From: Metabacillus arenae
Lineage (GTDB): Bacteria; Bacillota; Bacilli; Bacillales; Bacillaceae
Reading direction: 5' to 3'
Length of the DNA stretch: 64,000 bases
Assembly: GCF_014773385.1 (NCBI RefSeq)
Contig: NZ_JACXAI010000018.1
Coordinates: forward strand, 62,001-126,000
This document shows positions 1 through 9,180 of this stretch, piece after piece. Position 1 is the first letter of the stretch; every line of letters starts with the position of its first letter. Below the pieces are notes generated by a model. The model did no database searches and had not been told where the DNA came from. It saw nothing but the letters and a program-made list of their open reading frames with translations. A program made the position numbers and the translations under genes.

Positions 1-456
1 AAGCGAAAGCTCCAAACAATCTTTGATGTTGGACTTGGCTACGTTACCCTAGGACAACCGGCCACAACCTTATCAGGCGGGGAGGCACAAAGGGTTAAGC
101 TTGCTTCTGAGCTGCACCGCCGTTCCACAGGACGCTCGTTGTACATTTTGGATGAACCAACGACAGGATTGCATGTAGACGATATTTCTCGTCTACTTAA
201 GGTTTTGCAAAGGCTGGTTGAGAACGGAGACACAGTTTTAGTCATCGAACACAATCTTGATGTCATTAAAGCAGCAGATTATCTTGTAGATTTAGGTCCC
301 GAAGGCGGTGACGGTGGCGGACAAATCATTGCGGCGGGTACTCCTGAACAAATTGTAAAAGTGAAAGAATCTTATACAGGCAAGTATTTAAAGCCGATCT
401 TAGAACGAGATCGGAACCGCATGAAAAATTTAATTAAAGAAAAAGAAACGGTTTAA
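1..456 (+). CDS. uvrA: Excinuclease ABC subunit A (UvrA), C-terminal 151 residues
   Basis: Cut by the left window edge; the reading frame is open from base 1 to the TAA at 454-456. UvrA is the damage-sensing ATPase of nucleotide excision repair, acting in the cytoplasm with UvrB. The fragment carries the second ABC cassette end: the signature LSGGEAQR at about residues 24-31 of the fragment and the Walker B run [12 protein letters not shown] just after, followed by the switch-histidine region VIEHN. The glycine-rich tail (GPEGGDGGG, then AAGTPEQI) is typical of UvrA C-termini. A hairpin terminator follows directly. In Bacillus uvrA is the last gene of uvrBA, and yvl genes follow as here. Confidence 0.97.
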   Translation, partial: KRKLQTIFDVGLGYVTLGQPATTLSGGEAQRVKLASELHRRSTGRSLYILDEPTTGLHVDDISRLLKVLQRLVENGDTVLVIEHNLDVIKAADYLVDLGPEGGDGGGQIIAAGTPEQIVKVKESYTGKYLKPILERDRNRMKNLIKEKETV

Positions 457-479
457 TCCGTATTCCATTTCAACGAGAG

Positions 480-526
480 TTCTGACTCATTTCCATTTTA
501 TGGATATTGGAGTCAGACTTTTTTAT
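480..526 (+). terminator. Rho-independent terminator of uvrA
   Basis: Stem TCTGACTC (481-488) pairs with GAGTCAGA (510-517), followed by a run of six T. Confidence 0.85.
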
Positions 527-537
527 GAGATCAGAAA

Positions 538-770
538 AGTTAAAGCTAATTAAAATATTAACGTGTTAAAGTTGATTGTCGATGTCCAGCGCAGGCGGAC
601 AGGACGTCCTAGTGCCGGCAGGCATAAGGCCGTGACGCTTTTGCCGCAGGCGCCATCAGCTCGAGGTCAAAAACTAAGCCGCCAAGAAGGTTAAAGAACA
701 ACCTTCATGCCGGCTCGTCCGAATGCTTGTCGCCGAAGGACTATCACCTTGCGCTTGTCGTTCATTCAGC
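538..770. repeat. Dispersed hairpin repeat, copy A
   Basis: First of seven copies of an intergenic element seen in this window (others near 921, 16860, 36093, 43400, 43613 and 52519). Shared landmarks in order are: GTTAAAGTATTAACGTG-like left edge, a TCCAGCGCC block, a GAGGTC block, a central hairpin (here GAAGGTT, loop AAAGAAC, AACCTTC at about 688-710), then TGCTTGTCGCCGAAGG and a GCGCTT end. It fills the space between uvrA and yvlA. No gene is seen here. This copy carries extra sequence between the left block and GAGGTC. Confidence 0.75.
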
Positions 771-920
771 AAAAATTAATTTTGAGCAGCTCCTGGACTT
801 TAATTTGATTGTAAAGGATCACAAGACAAAGCACTAAAAAATATTGAGCAGCCTGTTCGTAAGGCTTTTCTTGTACTTAGGCTTTTCTTTCAACCCACCA
901 GGTTTATATGCGATCAATCA

Positions 921-997
921 AAAAAGTTAAAGAACAGCCTTTCTGCCGGCTCGTTTTATGCTTGGTGTCGAAGGACTAGAGCGTTATGCTTTTCATT
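921..997. repeat. Dispersed hairpin repeat, copy B (decayed, partial)
   Basis: A right-half copy of the same element: GTTAAAGAACAGCCTTTCTG, then CCGGCTCG, TGCTTGGTGTCGAAGGA and GCTTTTC. The left half and left stem arm are missing or too diverged to see. It lies about 150 bp after copy A. Confidence 0.6.
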
Positions 998-1088
998 CCT
1001 GAGGTAGTAATTTAAATGTTTATATAAGAAAAATGTGAAACTTTCACTGAGTCTAGTCGTATATATTTGTGAGAAGGAGATGATGAAA

Positions 1089-1412
1089 ATGACGACAAAT
1101 AAAGTGATTTCGTCTTTATGTTATTTTAGTGTATTTTTTGCACCTTTTTTGTTTCCGCTTGTGGTTTACTTTGTTGTTGATGAAAAACAGGTAAAGAATG
1201 ATGCGAAAAGTTCTTTTCTTTCACATATCGTTCCAATTATTTCTATCATCGTTTTAATGGTTGTTCCTATCCTGATCGCCAGCTTTTTGAATGGGCCAGA
1301 AGGATTAATCGTTGGATCTATCATAGTTGTTTATGTTTTGGTGGTTATTATTAATATTGCTGTGATTGTCTGGAATGTAATAAAAGGGATCAAGGTTTTA
1401 AAGACAGCCTAA
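1089..1412 (+). CDS. yvlA: YvlA-like small membrane protein (DUF4870 type)
   Basis: A 107-residue protein with an N-terminal hydrophobic helix (about residues 8-27, ending PLVVYFVV) and two close hydrophobic helices from about residue 45 to 95. The order (helix, short polar stretch, two helices) and the position between uvrA and yvlB match YvlA of B. subtilis, a membrane protein of unknown function. I chose the ATG at 1089 because AAGGAG at 1074-1079 lies 9 bases before it; ATGs at 1080 and 1083 are too close to that site. It is separated from yvlB by 187 bp, so co-transcription is uncertain. Family assignment rests on context and topology. Confidence 0.7.
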   Translation: MTTNKVISSLCYFSVFFAPFLFPLVVYFVVDEKQVKNDAKSSFLSHIVPIISIIVLMVVPILIASFLNGPEGLIVGSIIVVYVLVVIINIAVIVWNVIKGIKVLKTA

Positions 1413-1599
1413 CTTGTAAGGTGCTTTTTGGAATTATCATGAATGATTACCTATTTAAAAAGAGCATATTGTTGTCTTGCTCCTAGTGTGATATGTCACC
1501 AAATGGTTAAAAGGCAAATGTCCCTGTGTTATTCCCTTACTAAAGGACGATCGCCTCGGAGCTTTTTGTTCAAAAATCTATTGGGGAAAGGTGAGCAAA

Positions 1600-2700
1600 A
1601 TGGTGGAAGAAAAAAAGAGGATCTTAAAATTGGTAGAAGCGGGGAAATTATCAGCAGAAGAAGCGTTAACTTTAATTGAGTTGCTCGAAGAAGATACAAG
1701 TCAAAAACAACAAAAAGAAACGGCTCTTACTACAGAAGTACTATTCAATTCTGATGAATGGAAAGAGGAAAAGGAACCTTCCTCTAAACAGAAACAGTCT
1801 ACCATTGCATCTAAGCTGGTCGATTGGATTGATACAGCTGTTAAAAAAGTAAAGGAATTAGATATTGATATGGCTTTAGGTCAATCCTATGATGTTACCC
1901 ATATTTTTCAAATTAGGGATGATCAAGTCAGAGATTTGGATATTAAGATCAATTATGGAAGTGTTTCTCTTCAGACATGGAATGAAGAAGATTTTAGGGT
2001 AGAGTGTGATGCAAAGGTTTACCGCGTAGAAAATCAGGACGAAGCAAGGAAAGTATTCCTTGATAGTCTGGTGTGTGACGCTGAAGGAAGCAAGCTAAGG
2101 GTCTATTCGGAGAAGAAAGCGATGAAGGCAAATTTAACCATTTACGTTCCTGCGAAAGAATATGATCAAGTATTGATTAAATTGTTTAATGGACCGATAA
2201 GAGGGGAACATTTAACTATAGGACAGCTAAAAGCTAAAACAGCAAATGGCATTCTATCTTTTTCTACTCTGAATGGGGAAAAAGCAGATTTAGAAACGGC
2301 TAATGGTCAAATTAAGGTAACAGACACAACCGCAGCAATTGAAGCAGAAACAATCAATGGCATGATTTCACTTACAGGGACACCAAAAAAGCTTGACCTG
2401 CAAAGCTTTAATGGCAATATTTCAGTTCAATTAGACCAAGACAGCTGCCAAAATGTATATGCGAAAACAACAACAGGAAGTGTAAAGCTTCTCATACCTG
2501 TAGATTGTGCTGTAAGCGGAGAATTAAAATCTAATTTGGGAAATGTTGCTTCCCATATTGAAAACATAAATATTCTTCATGAGAAAAACGAGACTATTCA
2601 AAAAGAGCTTAAATTTCAATCTGAGCTTATGAAGTCTAATGCAGTATCGATTTATGCTGAATCTAAAACCGGTTCAGTAACATTATCTAATAAGAGGTGA
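1600..2700 (+). CDS. yvlB: YvlB, DUF4097 beta-helix-like protein
   Basis: A 366-residue cytoplasmic-type protein without signal peptide. Residues 1-35 (EKKRILKLVEAGKLSAEEAL and a short acidic tail) form the SHOCT-like N-terminal helix pair typical of YvlB. From about residue 105 to the end it is a DUF4097 region of repeated short beta motifs (TANGILSF, TANGQIKV, TINGMISL, SFNGNISV), the expected pattern of a right-handed beta-helix. In B. subtilis yvlABCD belongs to the envelope-stress genes linked to the PspC protein YvlC; molecular function is unknown. ATG 1600 is preferred over GTG 1591 because AAAGGTG at 1587-1593 is well placed for it. It overlaps the yvlC start region. Confidence 0.88.
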   Translation: MVEEKKRILKLVEAGKLSAEEALTLIELLEEDTSQKQQKETALTTEVLFNSDEWKEEKEPSSKQKQSTIASKLVDWIDTAVKKVKELDIDMALGQSYDVTHIFQIRDDQVRDLDIKINYGSVSLQTWNEEDFRVECDAKVYRVENQDEARKVFLDSLVCDAEGSKLRVYSEKKAMKANLTIYVPAKEYDQVLIKLFNGPIRGEHLTIGQLKAKTANGILSFSTLNGEKADLETANGQIKVTDTTAAIEAETINGMISLTGTPKKLDLQSFNGNISVQLDQDSCQNVYAKTTTGSVKLLIPVDCAVSGELKSNLGNVASHIENINILHEKNETIQKELKFQSELMKSNAVSIYAESKTGSVTLSNKR

Positions 2701-2705
2701 TTACG

Positions 2706-2903
2706 TTGAAAAAGCTTGTTCGTACAAAAAAAGATCGGAAAATAGCAGGTGTAGTTGGCGGCCTGGCAGAGTATTCAAACATGGATGCATCCCTCCTGCG
2801 GATCTTAACTGTCGTTTTATTCTTTGTCACCGGCTTTTTCCCAGTAGGGCTAATTTATATTGTTTGGATTCTTCTTGTCCCAAATGAAGAGGGAAGCCTT
2901 TAA
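2706..2903 (+). CDS. yvlC: YvlC, PspC-domain membrane protein
   Basis: A 65-residue protein that is almost wholly one PspC domain: basic start (KKLVRTKKDRK), the motif IAGVVGGLAEY, then one long hydrophobic segment (about residues 32-58) ending LLVPNEE. PspC proteins sit in the membrane and take part in phage-shock-type envelope stress responses. I chose the TTG at 2706 because GAGGTG at 2694-2699 is 6 bases upstream and the resulting N-terminus matches YvlC; a GTG at 2697 would overlap yvlB by 4 bases and add three residues. It overlaps yvlD by one base, so yvlB, yvlC and yvlD are translationally linked. Confidence 0.88.
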   Translation: MKKLVRTKKDRKIAGVVGGLAEYSNMDASLLRILTVVLFFVTGFFPVGLIYIVWILLVPNEEGSL

Positions 2904-3271
2904 TGCTCAGATGGATCATCAGCATTTTTGTAAATGCCTTAATATTAATCGTAGTGGCTGGATTTTTTGACTCTTTTCATTTAAGTGGAATTGGAGCTGC
3001 TATTATAGCAAGCTTACTACTGTCCATTTTAAATATCCTTGTTAAGCCGATTCTCATCATCTTGACACTTCCAGTCACAGTTATAACACTAGGTTTGTTT
3101 TTATTTGTTATAAATGCGATTACTTTAATGCTGACTCAGGCAATTATGGGTGATTCCTTTCATATCGAAGGGTTTGGAACGGCTTTAATTGCATCTATTT
3201 TTATATCCATTCTCCATTTACTTATTCAAAAAGGGATTGTGGAACCCTTACATGAAGATAAACGAAGATAA
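2903..3271 (+). CDS. yvlD: YvlD, phage holin family 4 / DUF360 membrane protein
   Basis: A 122-residue integral membrane protein with four hydrophobic helices (about residues 2-22, 28-52, 57-80 and 92-110) and short loops. The loop LVKPILIILTLPVTVITLGLF is characteristic of the DUF360 family. The ATG overlaps the last base of the yvlC stop codon. It is the last gene of the yvlBCD unit, and a terminator follows at once. Function is unknown; B. subtilis YvlD is thought to act with YvlC. In B. subtilis the next gene is hprK, but here about 23 kb of accessory DNA intervenes. Confidence 0.87.
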   Translation: MLRWIISIFVNALILIVVAGFFDSFHLSGIGAAIIASLLLSILNILVKPILIILTLPVTVITLGLFLFVINAITLMLTQAIMGDSFHIEGFGTALIASIFISILHLLIQKGIVEPLHEDKRR

Positions 3272-3303
3272 AAGCTTCCTGACAAAACAGGCGGCTTTTT
3301 TGT
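3270..3303 (+). terminator. Terminator of the yvl operon
   Basis: AAAGC and CCTG (3271-3280) pair with CAGG and GCTTT (3288-3298), followed by six T. One two-base bulge interrupts the stem. Confidence 0.8.
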
Positions 3304-3322
3304 TTCCCAAAAAACCAATCCT

Positions 3323-3373
3323 ATAAATTAGAAAGTGTCTCATAAAAAGGCTAATCAGAGACACACTAATTTA
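3323..3373. repeat. Long inverted repeat before the phosphoesterase gene
   Basis: ATAAATTAG plus GTGTCTC on the left (3323-3341) is the inverse of GAGACAC plus CTAATTTAT on the right (3357-3373), with a 15-base centre and a short bulge. It ends just before the ribosome site (GGGAGG near 3375) of the next gene. There is no T run, so it is not a standard terminator; it could be an operator, an mRNA hairpin or a mobile-element scar. Confidence 0.6.
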
Positions 3374-3392
3374 TGGGAGGGATGATAAAAAC

Positions 3393-6300
3393 ATGGGAAA
3401 GAATCAGAAGATCATAGTCCTATTACTAACAGTATTCATTTCAACCTTTTTTGTCATCCCTTCCATCATTCAATTACCAGTGGTTATGAAAGAACAAGGT
3501 GAGGGAAAGCAATTTTCGTCAACGAGCGATGCTTCGAAACATTCTTCTACAGTAAAAACTTCACAAAGAATTCCTAACAAATTGAACAAACTTAATGCAG
3601 CTATTTATCGAGAGCAAAAACCAAGATCCCACAATCCTTTGGTTGCTGAAGCTTTATTTCGAGGAACTACAAAAAAAGTTAGAATTGAGGAAATCCTACC
3701 TCCTGCTAAACCTATTCAAGGCTTTAATGGAGGAGGTCCGAAAATAGGGCATAAAGCTATTACTACAATGAATGAAAATAAAGATATTATCATTGAGGCT
3801 GAAGTTACGGACGATAAAGTAATGGCCAATGTTGTTTTACAATTCAAACAAAGTAAAGAAATGGACTATGAAGCCATCTTTTTTGAAAAGGTGCCTGCAT
3901 GGGATCATGTCTACATTGCGAAAATTCCTAAAGAGGTGATTTGGTCAGATGAAATCACTTATTTTATCGAAGCAACAGATGGAGTTCATAAAAGTAAGAC
4001 AAACGAGTATGTCATTGATATCCAACATAAGAAAAGGGACTATCAAGCTATACCTGAATTGTTAATCACAGAAATCATGCCAAATACTTCGAATACAGGA
4101 GCTCTTGATGGTTTTGAGTTCATTGAAATTTACAATAATTCTGACCGAGACATTCCTTTAAAAGATTATAAATTACATTATCGTTATCCAATGGAAGGGA
4201 AAGAGGCCGATCTTATATGGGGTCCCGAAAAGGAAGATGTCACAGTTAAGTCTGGTGAAACCTATGTTTTTTGGATTATCAATCGCGAAAATGACCGGCT
4301 TGAGGTTTCTGATTTTAATAATCATTACGGAGTATCATTAAAAGAGAACAGAAACATTTCAAAAGTTTATAGCAGTGGGATGGAAAATAGTTCTGAAAGA
4401 ACACTATCGATATCTACTAATACAGGTAAGGATATTTCCTTCGGTTCCTATAATGAAGATGTGAATAGGGTTGACTCAGCCATAGGCAAATCCATTCTTT
4501 ACAGGTTTCCTGCAAATGGAACGAAAGAATTGCTTAAAATATCAAGCGGCAAATTACAAGGTTCACCTGGAAGTGTTTGGTCAGCACAGGTTCCTAAAGT
4601 AAAGGTTGTTGGAAACAGAGATAAAGAAAGACCAGTCATTCAGAATGAAACAACTGTTCAATCTATAAAACCAACTGAAAACCTAGAAGTAAAGGCAGAC
4701 ATTCAAGACAATTTTTTAGTAAAAACGGTAAGATTTTATTATCGTACTGAGGACAATAAACCGTTTAACCAAATTTACCTGCATGAAAACTATGATGACA
4801 AAATGTATCATCATATTATTTATTCACCAGAATTAATTGGGAAGGAGCAGGTAGAATATTATTTTGAGGCAAGTGATGGGAAAAATCGTACACAATCGGA
4901 AAAGAAAACGGTTCAAATTGAACAAAAAGAGCTCATGCAAGGACTGAGATTGAATGTAGAAAAGGATGAAGTGTTAAATAGGACAAAAACAATAAAAGTT
5001 TCCTCTTCTGAATCAAGTGAACAAATGCAACTTTCAATTGATGGTGAAAAGAAGTTAAATACATTCCCTGCCCTTGAATCAGAGGCGTATTTTGCCTTTG
5101 ATGTGAGAAAAACAAATCTCTATTTTAAAAATGGCGTGACTATGGGAAACGAAGAATTAAAAATTTTTGATGATACATATGACAAGTATACAACGATCAC
5201 TGTTCCAGTCTCTGCTGATAAATTAAAAGCCGGAAATAATAATGTTATATCGATAAGGTCTGGCTCAAAGGTTTCTCCATTTGATGATAACTCAGAGGAA
5301 AACCGTGATAATTTCTATGTGAAAAATGTACGATTAGTCCTTTCGGATGGAACGATCATTCATGATAAGGAATATTCAGACCCAGGTAAAGAGCTTGAAG
5401 TTGGTGAGGGAGGAGCTTCAAAGCCTGTTTATGATTTTTCTTTCACAATCCCTGAAGAGAAATTCTCTTCATTAGGCTTTGTGTGGGAAACAAGAAACGT
5501 TGAAGAAGGAAAGCATGTCATTGAAGCGAAAGACTCTGAAAAAACAATTCAAACGGAAGTGGTAGTTGACAATACTGCTCCAGCAATAAAACCAACCGTC
5601 GAAGAAGGAAAAGAATATAAAGGGGAGTTTACAATTGATGCTGCCGTTACCGATAGGTGGAGCAATATTACCAACATCAAAGCGACATTAAACAATATTC
5701 CTATTTCTCTGCCTTATCAGACATCTTCCGCAGATCTTGAAGCAGGTAATCAACAATTAAAGATTACAGCTGCAGACGAGGTTGGCAACAAACGAGACTT
5801 GAAGCAAACATTTAAGGTAGCAGCAGAACAGCCATTGTCACCTGAGCCTTTAAAAACGAAATTTGATGACACAACTGCTCAGCTGTCTGTTGAAGTTGCA
5901 GATCCTACAGACGACCATTTAGATGTTTCTTTTTACAAAGCTTACCATTATACTGCCGCCAATCGGGATACAGTAAAGGTCAAGAAAAGTGCCTCTGACA
6001 TTGAACCGCCAAAAACCTTTTATCGAAAAAATGAAAGAGAGCTCTCAGAAGACGAGTATGAGAAGTTGAAAGAAAACGATAATCAAACAATAGAAACCAG
6101 TTCAACCACACAGTTTCCTTACCACCGCTTCGATGTAGAGGTGAATCCAAGCATCGATGAAAATGATGTCGTAGAGCTTGTTTGGAAGGGAAGCTCCATA
6201 CCTGATCGAAAAGTCACAATGTACGCATGGAATTACAGCAATGAGAAATGGATCCCCATAAATGCTGCCATTGCTGGAGAAAAAAAGTTCACATTAAAAG

Positions 6301-7481
6301 GACATGTGACTGTCCCAGAATACGTAAAGGGAAATAAAGTAAGTGTCATCGTTCAAGACGAGGTGACTCAAGTCTTGGATTATGATTATTCTTTTATTTG
6401 GATGAGCGATACACAATATTATTCCGAAAGGTATCCTCACATTTATCGGAAACAGGTTCAGTGGATCGAGGAAATGAAGGAAGAGCTGAACATTAAATAT
6501 GTGTTTCATACAGGAGATTTAGTGGATGACGCAGATCAAGTTTATCAATGGAAGGTGGCTCATCAAAATATGAAAGTACTTGGCGATTCACACATTCCTT
6601 ATGGGGTCCTTGCAGGCAACCATGATGTGGGTCACAAGGATGGGTCTTATAATCAATTCTCGAAGTATTTCGGAGAAAGGCACTTCGCTGACAAATCCTA
6701 TTATGGAGAATCATATAAAAATAATCGTGGACACTTTGATCTAATTTCAGCAGAAGGCAATGACTATATTATGATTTATATGGGATGGGGAGTGACAGAT
6801 GAAGATCTGGATTGGGTAAACAAAGTGTTATCAGACCACCCAAACCATAAAGCGATCCTATCCTTCCATGAATATTTGCTTGTAAGCGGGAATCGCAGCC
6901 CATTCGGAAATAAAATCTATGAGAAGGTTGTCATTCCTAATGAAAATGTAGCAGCAGTTTTATGCGGCCACTATCATGATAGCGAGCTGCTTGCTGACGA
7001 GATTGATGACGATGGGGATGGCAAATCGGATCGGGTTGTTTATCAAATACTTGCTGATTATCAAGGAGGCCCTGAAGGCGGACAAGGGTACATTCGCCTC
7101 TTACACGTAAATCCGGAAAATAACGTGATCTACATTAAAACATACTCACCTTATTTAAATGATTATAATTTCTATGATCCAAAAAAGTATCCTAGTAAGG
7201 ACGAATTTACAATGGAGCTTGACCTTGAACCAAAAGAGAAAAAAGTAGAAACGGATCATTTTGAAGTAAATGTCTATACAGATGCCTTAATTGAGCAGGT
7301 GAGTAATGTGAAGAGTGGAGAGGTCGCCACAGCACTTTGGGATCGTCTCAAGCCTGAACAAACCTACTATTGGTACACGATTGCACAAGACAAATTCAGA
7401 GGACAGCATCGTTCTGCCATTTGGGAATTCACCACCCGTGCAGGGGAAAATACGCGAAGAAACAGTAAAAATGGTTCATGA
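3393..7481 (+). CDS. Large secreted lamin-tail domain / calcineurin-like metallophosphoesterase
   Basis: A 1362-residue exported protein. Residues 1-30 are a signal peptide or anchor. A lamin-tail domain starts near residue 222 (LLITEIMPNT, then GFEFIEIYNNS). Several Ig-like beta domains follow (about 415-530, 700-830). The metallophosphoesterase domain begins near residue 1003: SDTQ, then GDLVDD, GNHD (about 1074), FHEY and GHYH (about 1190). The first metal motif is DxQ rather than the usual DxH. A C-terminal strand region (LKPEQTYYWYTIAQ) resembles a fibronectin III-like domain. No LPXTG sorting signal or SLH domain is present, so it is probably released or held by the N-terminus. Likely a phosphodiesterase or phosphatase on extracellular nucleic acid or phosphoesters; the substrate is inferred only. 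RBS GGGAGG lies about 13 bases before the ATG. Confidence 0.85.
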   Translation: MGKNQKIIVLLLTVFISTFFVIPSIIQLPVVMKEQGEGKQFSSTSDASKHSSTVKTSQRIPNKLNKLNAAIYREQKPRSHNPLVAEALFRGTTKKVRIEEILPPAKPIQGFNGGGPKIGHKAITTMNENKDIIIEAEVTDDKVMANVVLQFKQSKEMDYEAIFFEKVPAWDHVYIAKIPKEVIWSDEITYFIEATDGVHKSKTNEYVIDIQHKKRDYQAIPELLITEIMPNTSNTGALDGFEFIEIYNNSDRDIPLKDYKLHYRYPMEGKEADLIWGPEKEDVTVKSGETYVFWIINRENDRLEVSDFNNHYGVSLKENRNISKVYSSGMENSSERTLSISTNTGKDISFGSYNEDVNRVDSAIGKSILYRFPANGTKELLKISSGKLQGSPGSVWSAQVPKVKVVGNRDKERPVIQNETTVQSIKPTENLEVKADIQDNFLVKTVRFYYRTEDNKPFNQIYLHENYDDKMYHHIIYSPELIGKEQVEYYFEASDGKNRTQSEKKTVQIEQKELMQGLRLNVEKDEVLNRTKTIKVSSSESSEQMQLSIDGEKKLNTFPALESEAYFAFDVRKTNLYFKNGVTMGNEELKIFDDTYDKYTTITVPVSADKLKAGNNNVISIRSGSKVSPFDDNSEENRDNFYVKNVRLVLSDGTIIHDKEYSDPGKELEVGEGGASKPVYDFSFTIPEEKFSSLGFVWETRNVEEGKHVIEAKDSEKTIQTEVVVDNTAPAIKPTVEEGKEYKGEFTIDAAVTDRWSNITNIKATLNNIPISLPYQTSSADLEAGNQQLKITAADEVGNKRDLKQTFKVAAEQPLSPEPLKTKFDDTTAQLSVEVADPTDDHLDVSFYKAYHYTAANRDTVKVKKSASDIEPPKTFYRKNERELSEDEYEKLKENDNQTIETSSTTQFPYHRFDVEVNPSIDENDVVELVWKGSSIPDRKVTMYAWNYSNEKWIPINAAIAGEKKFTLKGHVTVPEYVKGNKVSVIVQDEVTQVLDYDYSFIWMSDTQYYSERYPHIYRKQVQWIEEMKEELNIKYVFHTGDLVDDADQVYQWKVAHQNMKVLGDSHIPYGVLAGNHDVGHKDGSYNQFSKYFGERHFADKSYYGESYKNNRGHFDLISAEGNDYIMIYMGWGVTDEDLDWVNKVLSDHPNHKAILSFHEYLLVSGNRSPFGNKIYEKVVIPNENVAAVLCGHYHDSELLADEIDDDGDGKSDRVVYQILADYQGGPEGGQGYIRLLHVNPENNVIYIKTYSPYLNDYNFYDPKKYPSKDEFTMELDLEPKEKKVETDHFEVNVYTDALIEQVSNVKSGEVATALWDRLKPEQTYYWYTIAQDKFRGQHRSAIWEFTTRAGENTRRNSKNGS

Positions 7482-7828
7482 GACGATCCATAAAATCAAT
7501 TAGGAAGTTTGTGTGAGGAAAGGGCAATTGGTAAGACTAACTTACAGAAATTGCGGGTAAATCAGGGAATTTGCGGGATGAACACCTTAGCGGGAGAACT
7601 AGCAAAATTTCTGTAAATGTGAAATTGTGACTGGATATATTCTTTCACAAAGGCCATTTTCCAACTGATTTACCCGTTCCCATCTTATATAAGAGGTGCT
7701 AACTAATAATTTATCCATCATTAAACCTAGTCTGTTGCTTCCTTTGTGCATTTAATTGTATGATTTTTAATAGAAAATTTAAAAGCAAATGAATTTATAA
7801 ACATAAAAATATTCAAGGGGGAGTTTTC
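7482..7828. other. Intergenic region with an 11-bp inverted repeat
   Basis: No gene is seen. TTACAGAAATT (7542-7552) is exactly inverted as AATTTCTGTAA (7606-7616). Between them are loosely repeated units around TTGCGGG and AGCGGGA. The rest is AT-rich and contains the unresolved promoter of the DeoR gene. Confidence 0.5.
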
Positions 7829-8584
7829 ATGCTTATTCCCGAACGACATCGGTTAATATTAGATTTATTAAAAAAAAAGGAACATGTTAAGGTTCATGAG
7901 CTTGTAGAATTAACAAATACATCAGAATCTACATTGCGGCGCGATCTTGATCAATTAGAAAAACAGAAGTATTTAAAACGTGTATATGGCGGGGCTTCTC
8001 TTTTAAATAAAAAAAGGGATGAACCGAGTATGATTCAAAAATCAACCCAAAATCTTAGGGAGAAAGCTCTTATAGCAAAGTATGCAGCAGGGCTCATCAT
8101 GGATGGGGACTGTGTATTCCTTGATGCTGGCACAACAACTTATCAGGTGATCCAGTATTTAAAACAAAAAGATATTGTTGTCGTAACCAACGGGATTGAT
8201 CATTTGGAATCATTACTTGAACGTGATATAACCACATATTTAATTGGTGGATATTTAAAAAAGACGACTAAAGCAATAATTGGACGAAATGCATTTGAAA
8301 GTATGAAAAACTATCGCTTTGATAAGTGCTTTATGGGAACCAATGCAATTCACCATGAACTGGGATTTACTACCCCAGATCCTGAAGAAGCTCAAATAAA
8401 AGAAAAAGCTATTTTTTTGTCACAAGAGGCCTTTATTCTTGCAGATCATACAAAGTTTGGAGAAGTATCATTCTCTAAATTTGCTGATTTAAATCAAGCC
8501 AATATTATTACCAATGAAGAGAATACGATTAAACTAGAAAACTACATAAATAAAACGGATATAAAAATTATTGAAATCGAATAA
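7829..8584 (+). CDS. DeoR/GlpR family transcriptional regulator of the fructan module
   Basis: A 251-residue repressor-type protein. Residues 1-57 form the DeoR helix-turn-helix (RHRLILDLLKKKEHVKVHEL, then TSESTLRRDLDQLEKQ and the wing VYGGASLL). Residues 75-235 are the DeoRC sugar-phosphate sensor, with the phosphate-binding DAGTTTYQ at about 99-106 and VTNGIDHL. Family members bind a phosphorylated sugar that releases DNA. It stands about 670 bp before the ABC importer and levanase genes and probably controls them; three AATCAAA direct repeats at 9045-9071 are the best operator candidate. The effector is likely a fructose phosphate, inferred from context. RBS AAGGGGGAG precedes the ATG. Confidence 0.85.
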   Translation: MLIPERHRLILDLLKKKEHVKVHELVELTNTSESTLRRDLDQLEKQKYLKRVYGGASLLNKKRDEPSMIQKSTQNLREKALIAKYAAGLIMDGDCVFLDAGTTTYQVIQYLKQKDIVVVTNGIDHLESLLERDITTYLIGGYLKKTTKAIIGRNAFESMKNYRFDKCFMGTNAIHHELGFTTPDPEEAQIKEKAIFLSQEAFILADHTKFGEVSFSKFADLNQANIITNEENTIKLENYINKTDIKIIEIE

Positions 8585-8814
8585 AGGCAAATGAGGCTTA
8601 GTAGGTGACCATGCCCAGAATGTTTGTGAAAGCGTTGTACATGCGTTTGAGGGCTGAGTAGTCTTTCATTTATTCCGATGATTCCTCAGGCGGCCCTTAA
8701 ACAAATTGGACAACTTCACCTTTATTCTCCTTGTTTTCTCTGAGGGCCTGAGCCTTAAGCTTTGCTGACAGGTTAAAGGGGAATATTTCAACCTGATTTT
8801 TCGTTTTTAATAGA
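8585..8814. other. Intergenic stretch with long inverted repeat and weak cre-like site
   Basis: TGAAAGCGTTGTAC at 8627-8640 resembles a catabolite-responsive element. CCTCAGG-CGG-CCCT (8684-8697) is inverted as AGGGCCTGAG (8743-8752). Short open stretches exist but none has a start, a ribosome site or a recognisable product; a lost gene is possible. Confidence 0.35.
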
Positions 8815-8862
8815 TAAGCTGAACTTAAAGTCCTACGGACAATTGAGTTCAGCTCTTTTATT
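8815..8862 (+). terminator. Terminator downstream of the DeoR gene
   Basis: AGCTGAACT (8817-8825) pairs with AGTTCAGCT (8846-8854), followed by CTTTTATTT. It lies 230 bp past the DeoR stop codon. Confidence 0.75.
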
Positions 8863-9018
8863 TGTGAAAAAAAACTTTTCTTAAGAAACTGAGATGATAA
8901 AAGTTAAATTTTCAGAAAATAACTTTTTTCGTATAATTGGATCATTTAGGAAAAGAAATAGTAAAAAATTAATAGAATTAAATATTATTAGAATAATTTA
9001 CAGAAATTTCACAATATG

Positions 9019-9047
9019 TTGACAACTGTAAAGAACCATAATATAAT
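9019..9047 (+). promoter_or_regulatory. Sigma-A promoter of the fructan importer operon
   Basis: TTGACA (9019-9024) and TATAAT (9042-9047) are both perfect consensus boxes separated by exactly 17 bases. The start site would fall within the AATCAAA operator repeats. Confidence 0.88.
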
Positions 9048-9071
9048 CAAAAACAATCAAAACTAATCAAA
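9045..9071 (+). promoter_or_regulatory. Candidate DeoR operator: three AATCAAA repeats, 10-bp period
   Basis: AATCAAA occurs at 9045-9051, 9055-9061 and 9065-9071, exactly one helical turn apart, overlapping the -10 box and the start site. DeoR-family repressors commonly bind short direct repeats, so a bound regulator here would block transcription. Assignment to the local DeoR protein is inference. Confidence 0.55.
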
Positions 9072-9126
9072 TTTCCTCATGATTAACGTCGAAGTCCACC
9101 ATAAATAATCAATTTCACTTCAAAAA

Positions 9127-9141
9127 ATGAAAGCGTTAACC
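9127..9141 (+). promoter_or_regulatory. Candidate cre site (CcpA)
   Basis: ATGAAAGCGTTAACC fits the catabolite-responsive consensus well, lying about 80 bp downstream of the -10 box, where CcpA can act as a roadblock. Confidence 0.65.
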
Positions 9142-9180
9142 ACTAGATGCTCCTAAAGGAGGTGATAATCCAAAAAAAAT

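Noticed and set aside
1443-1679. 78-codon frame before yvlB
   Set aside because: It overlaps the start of yvlB in another frame and has neither ribosome site nor recognisable product.
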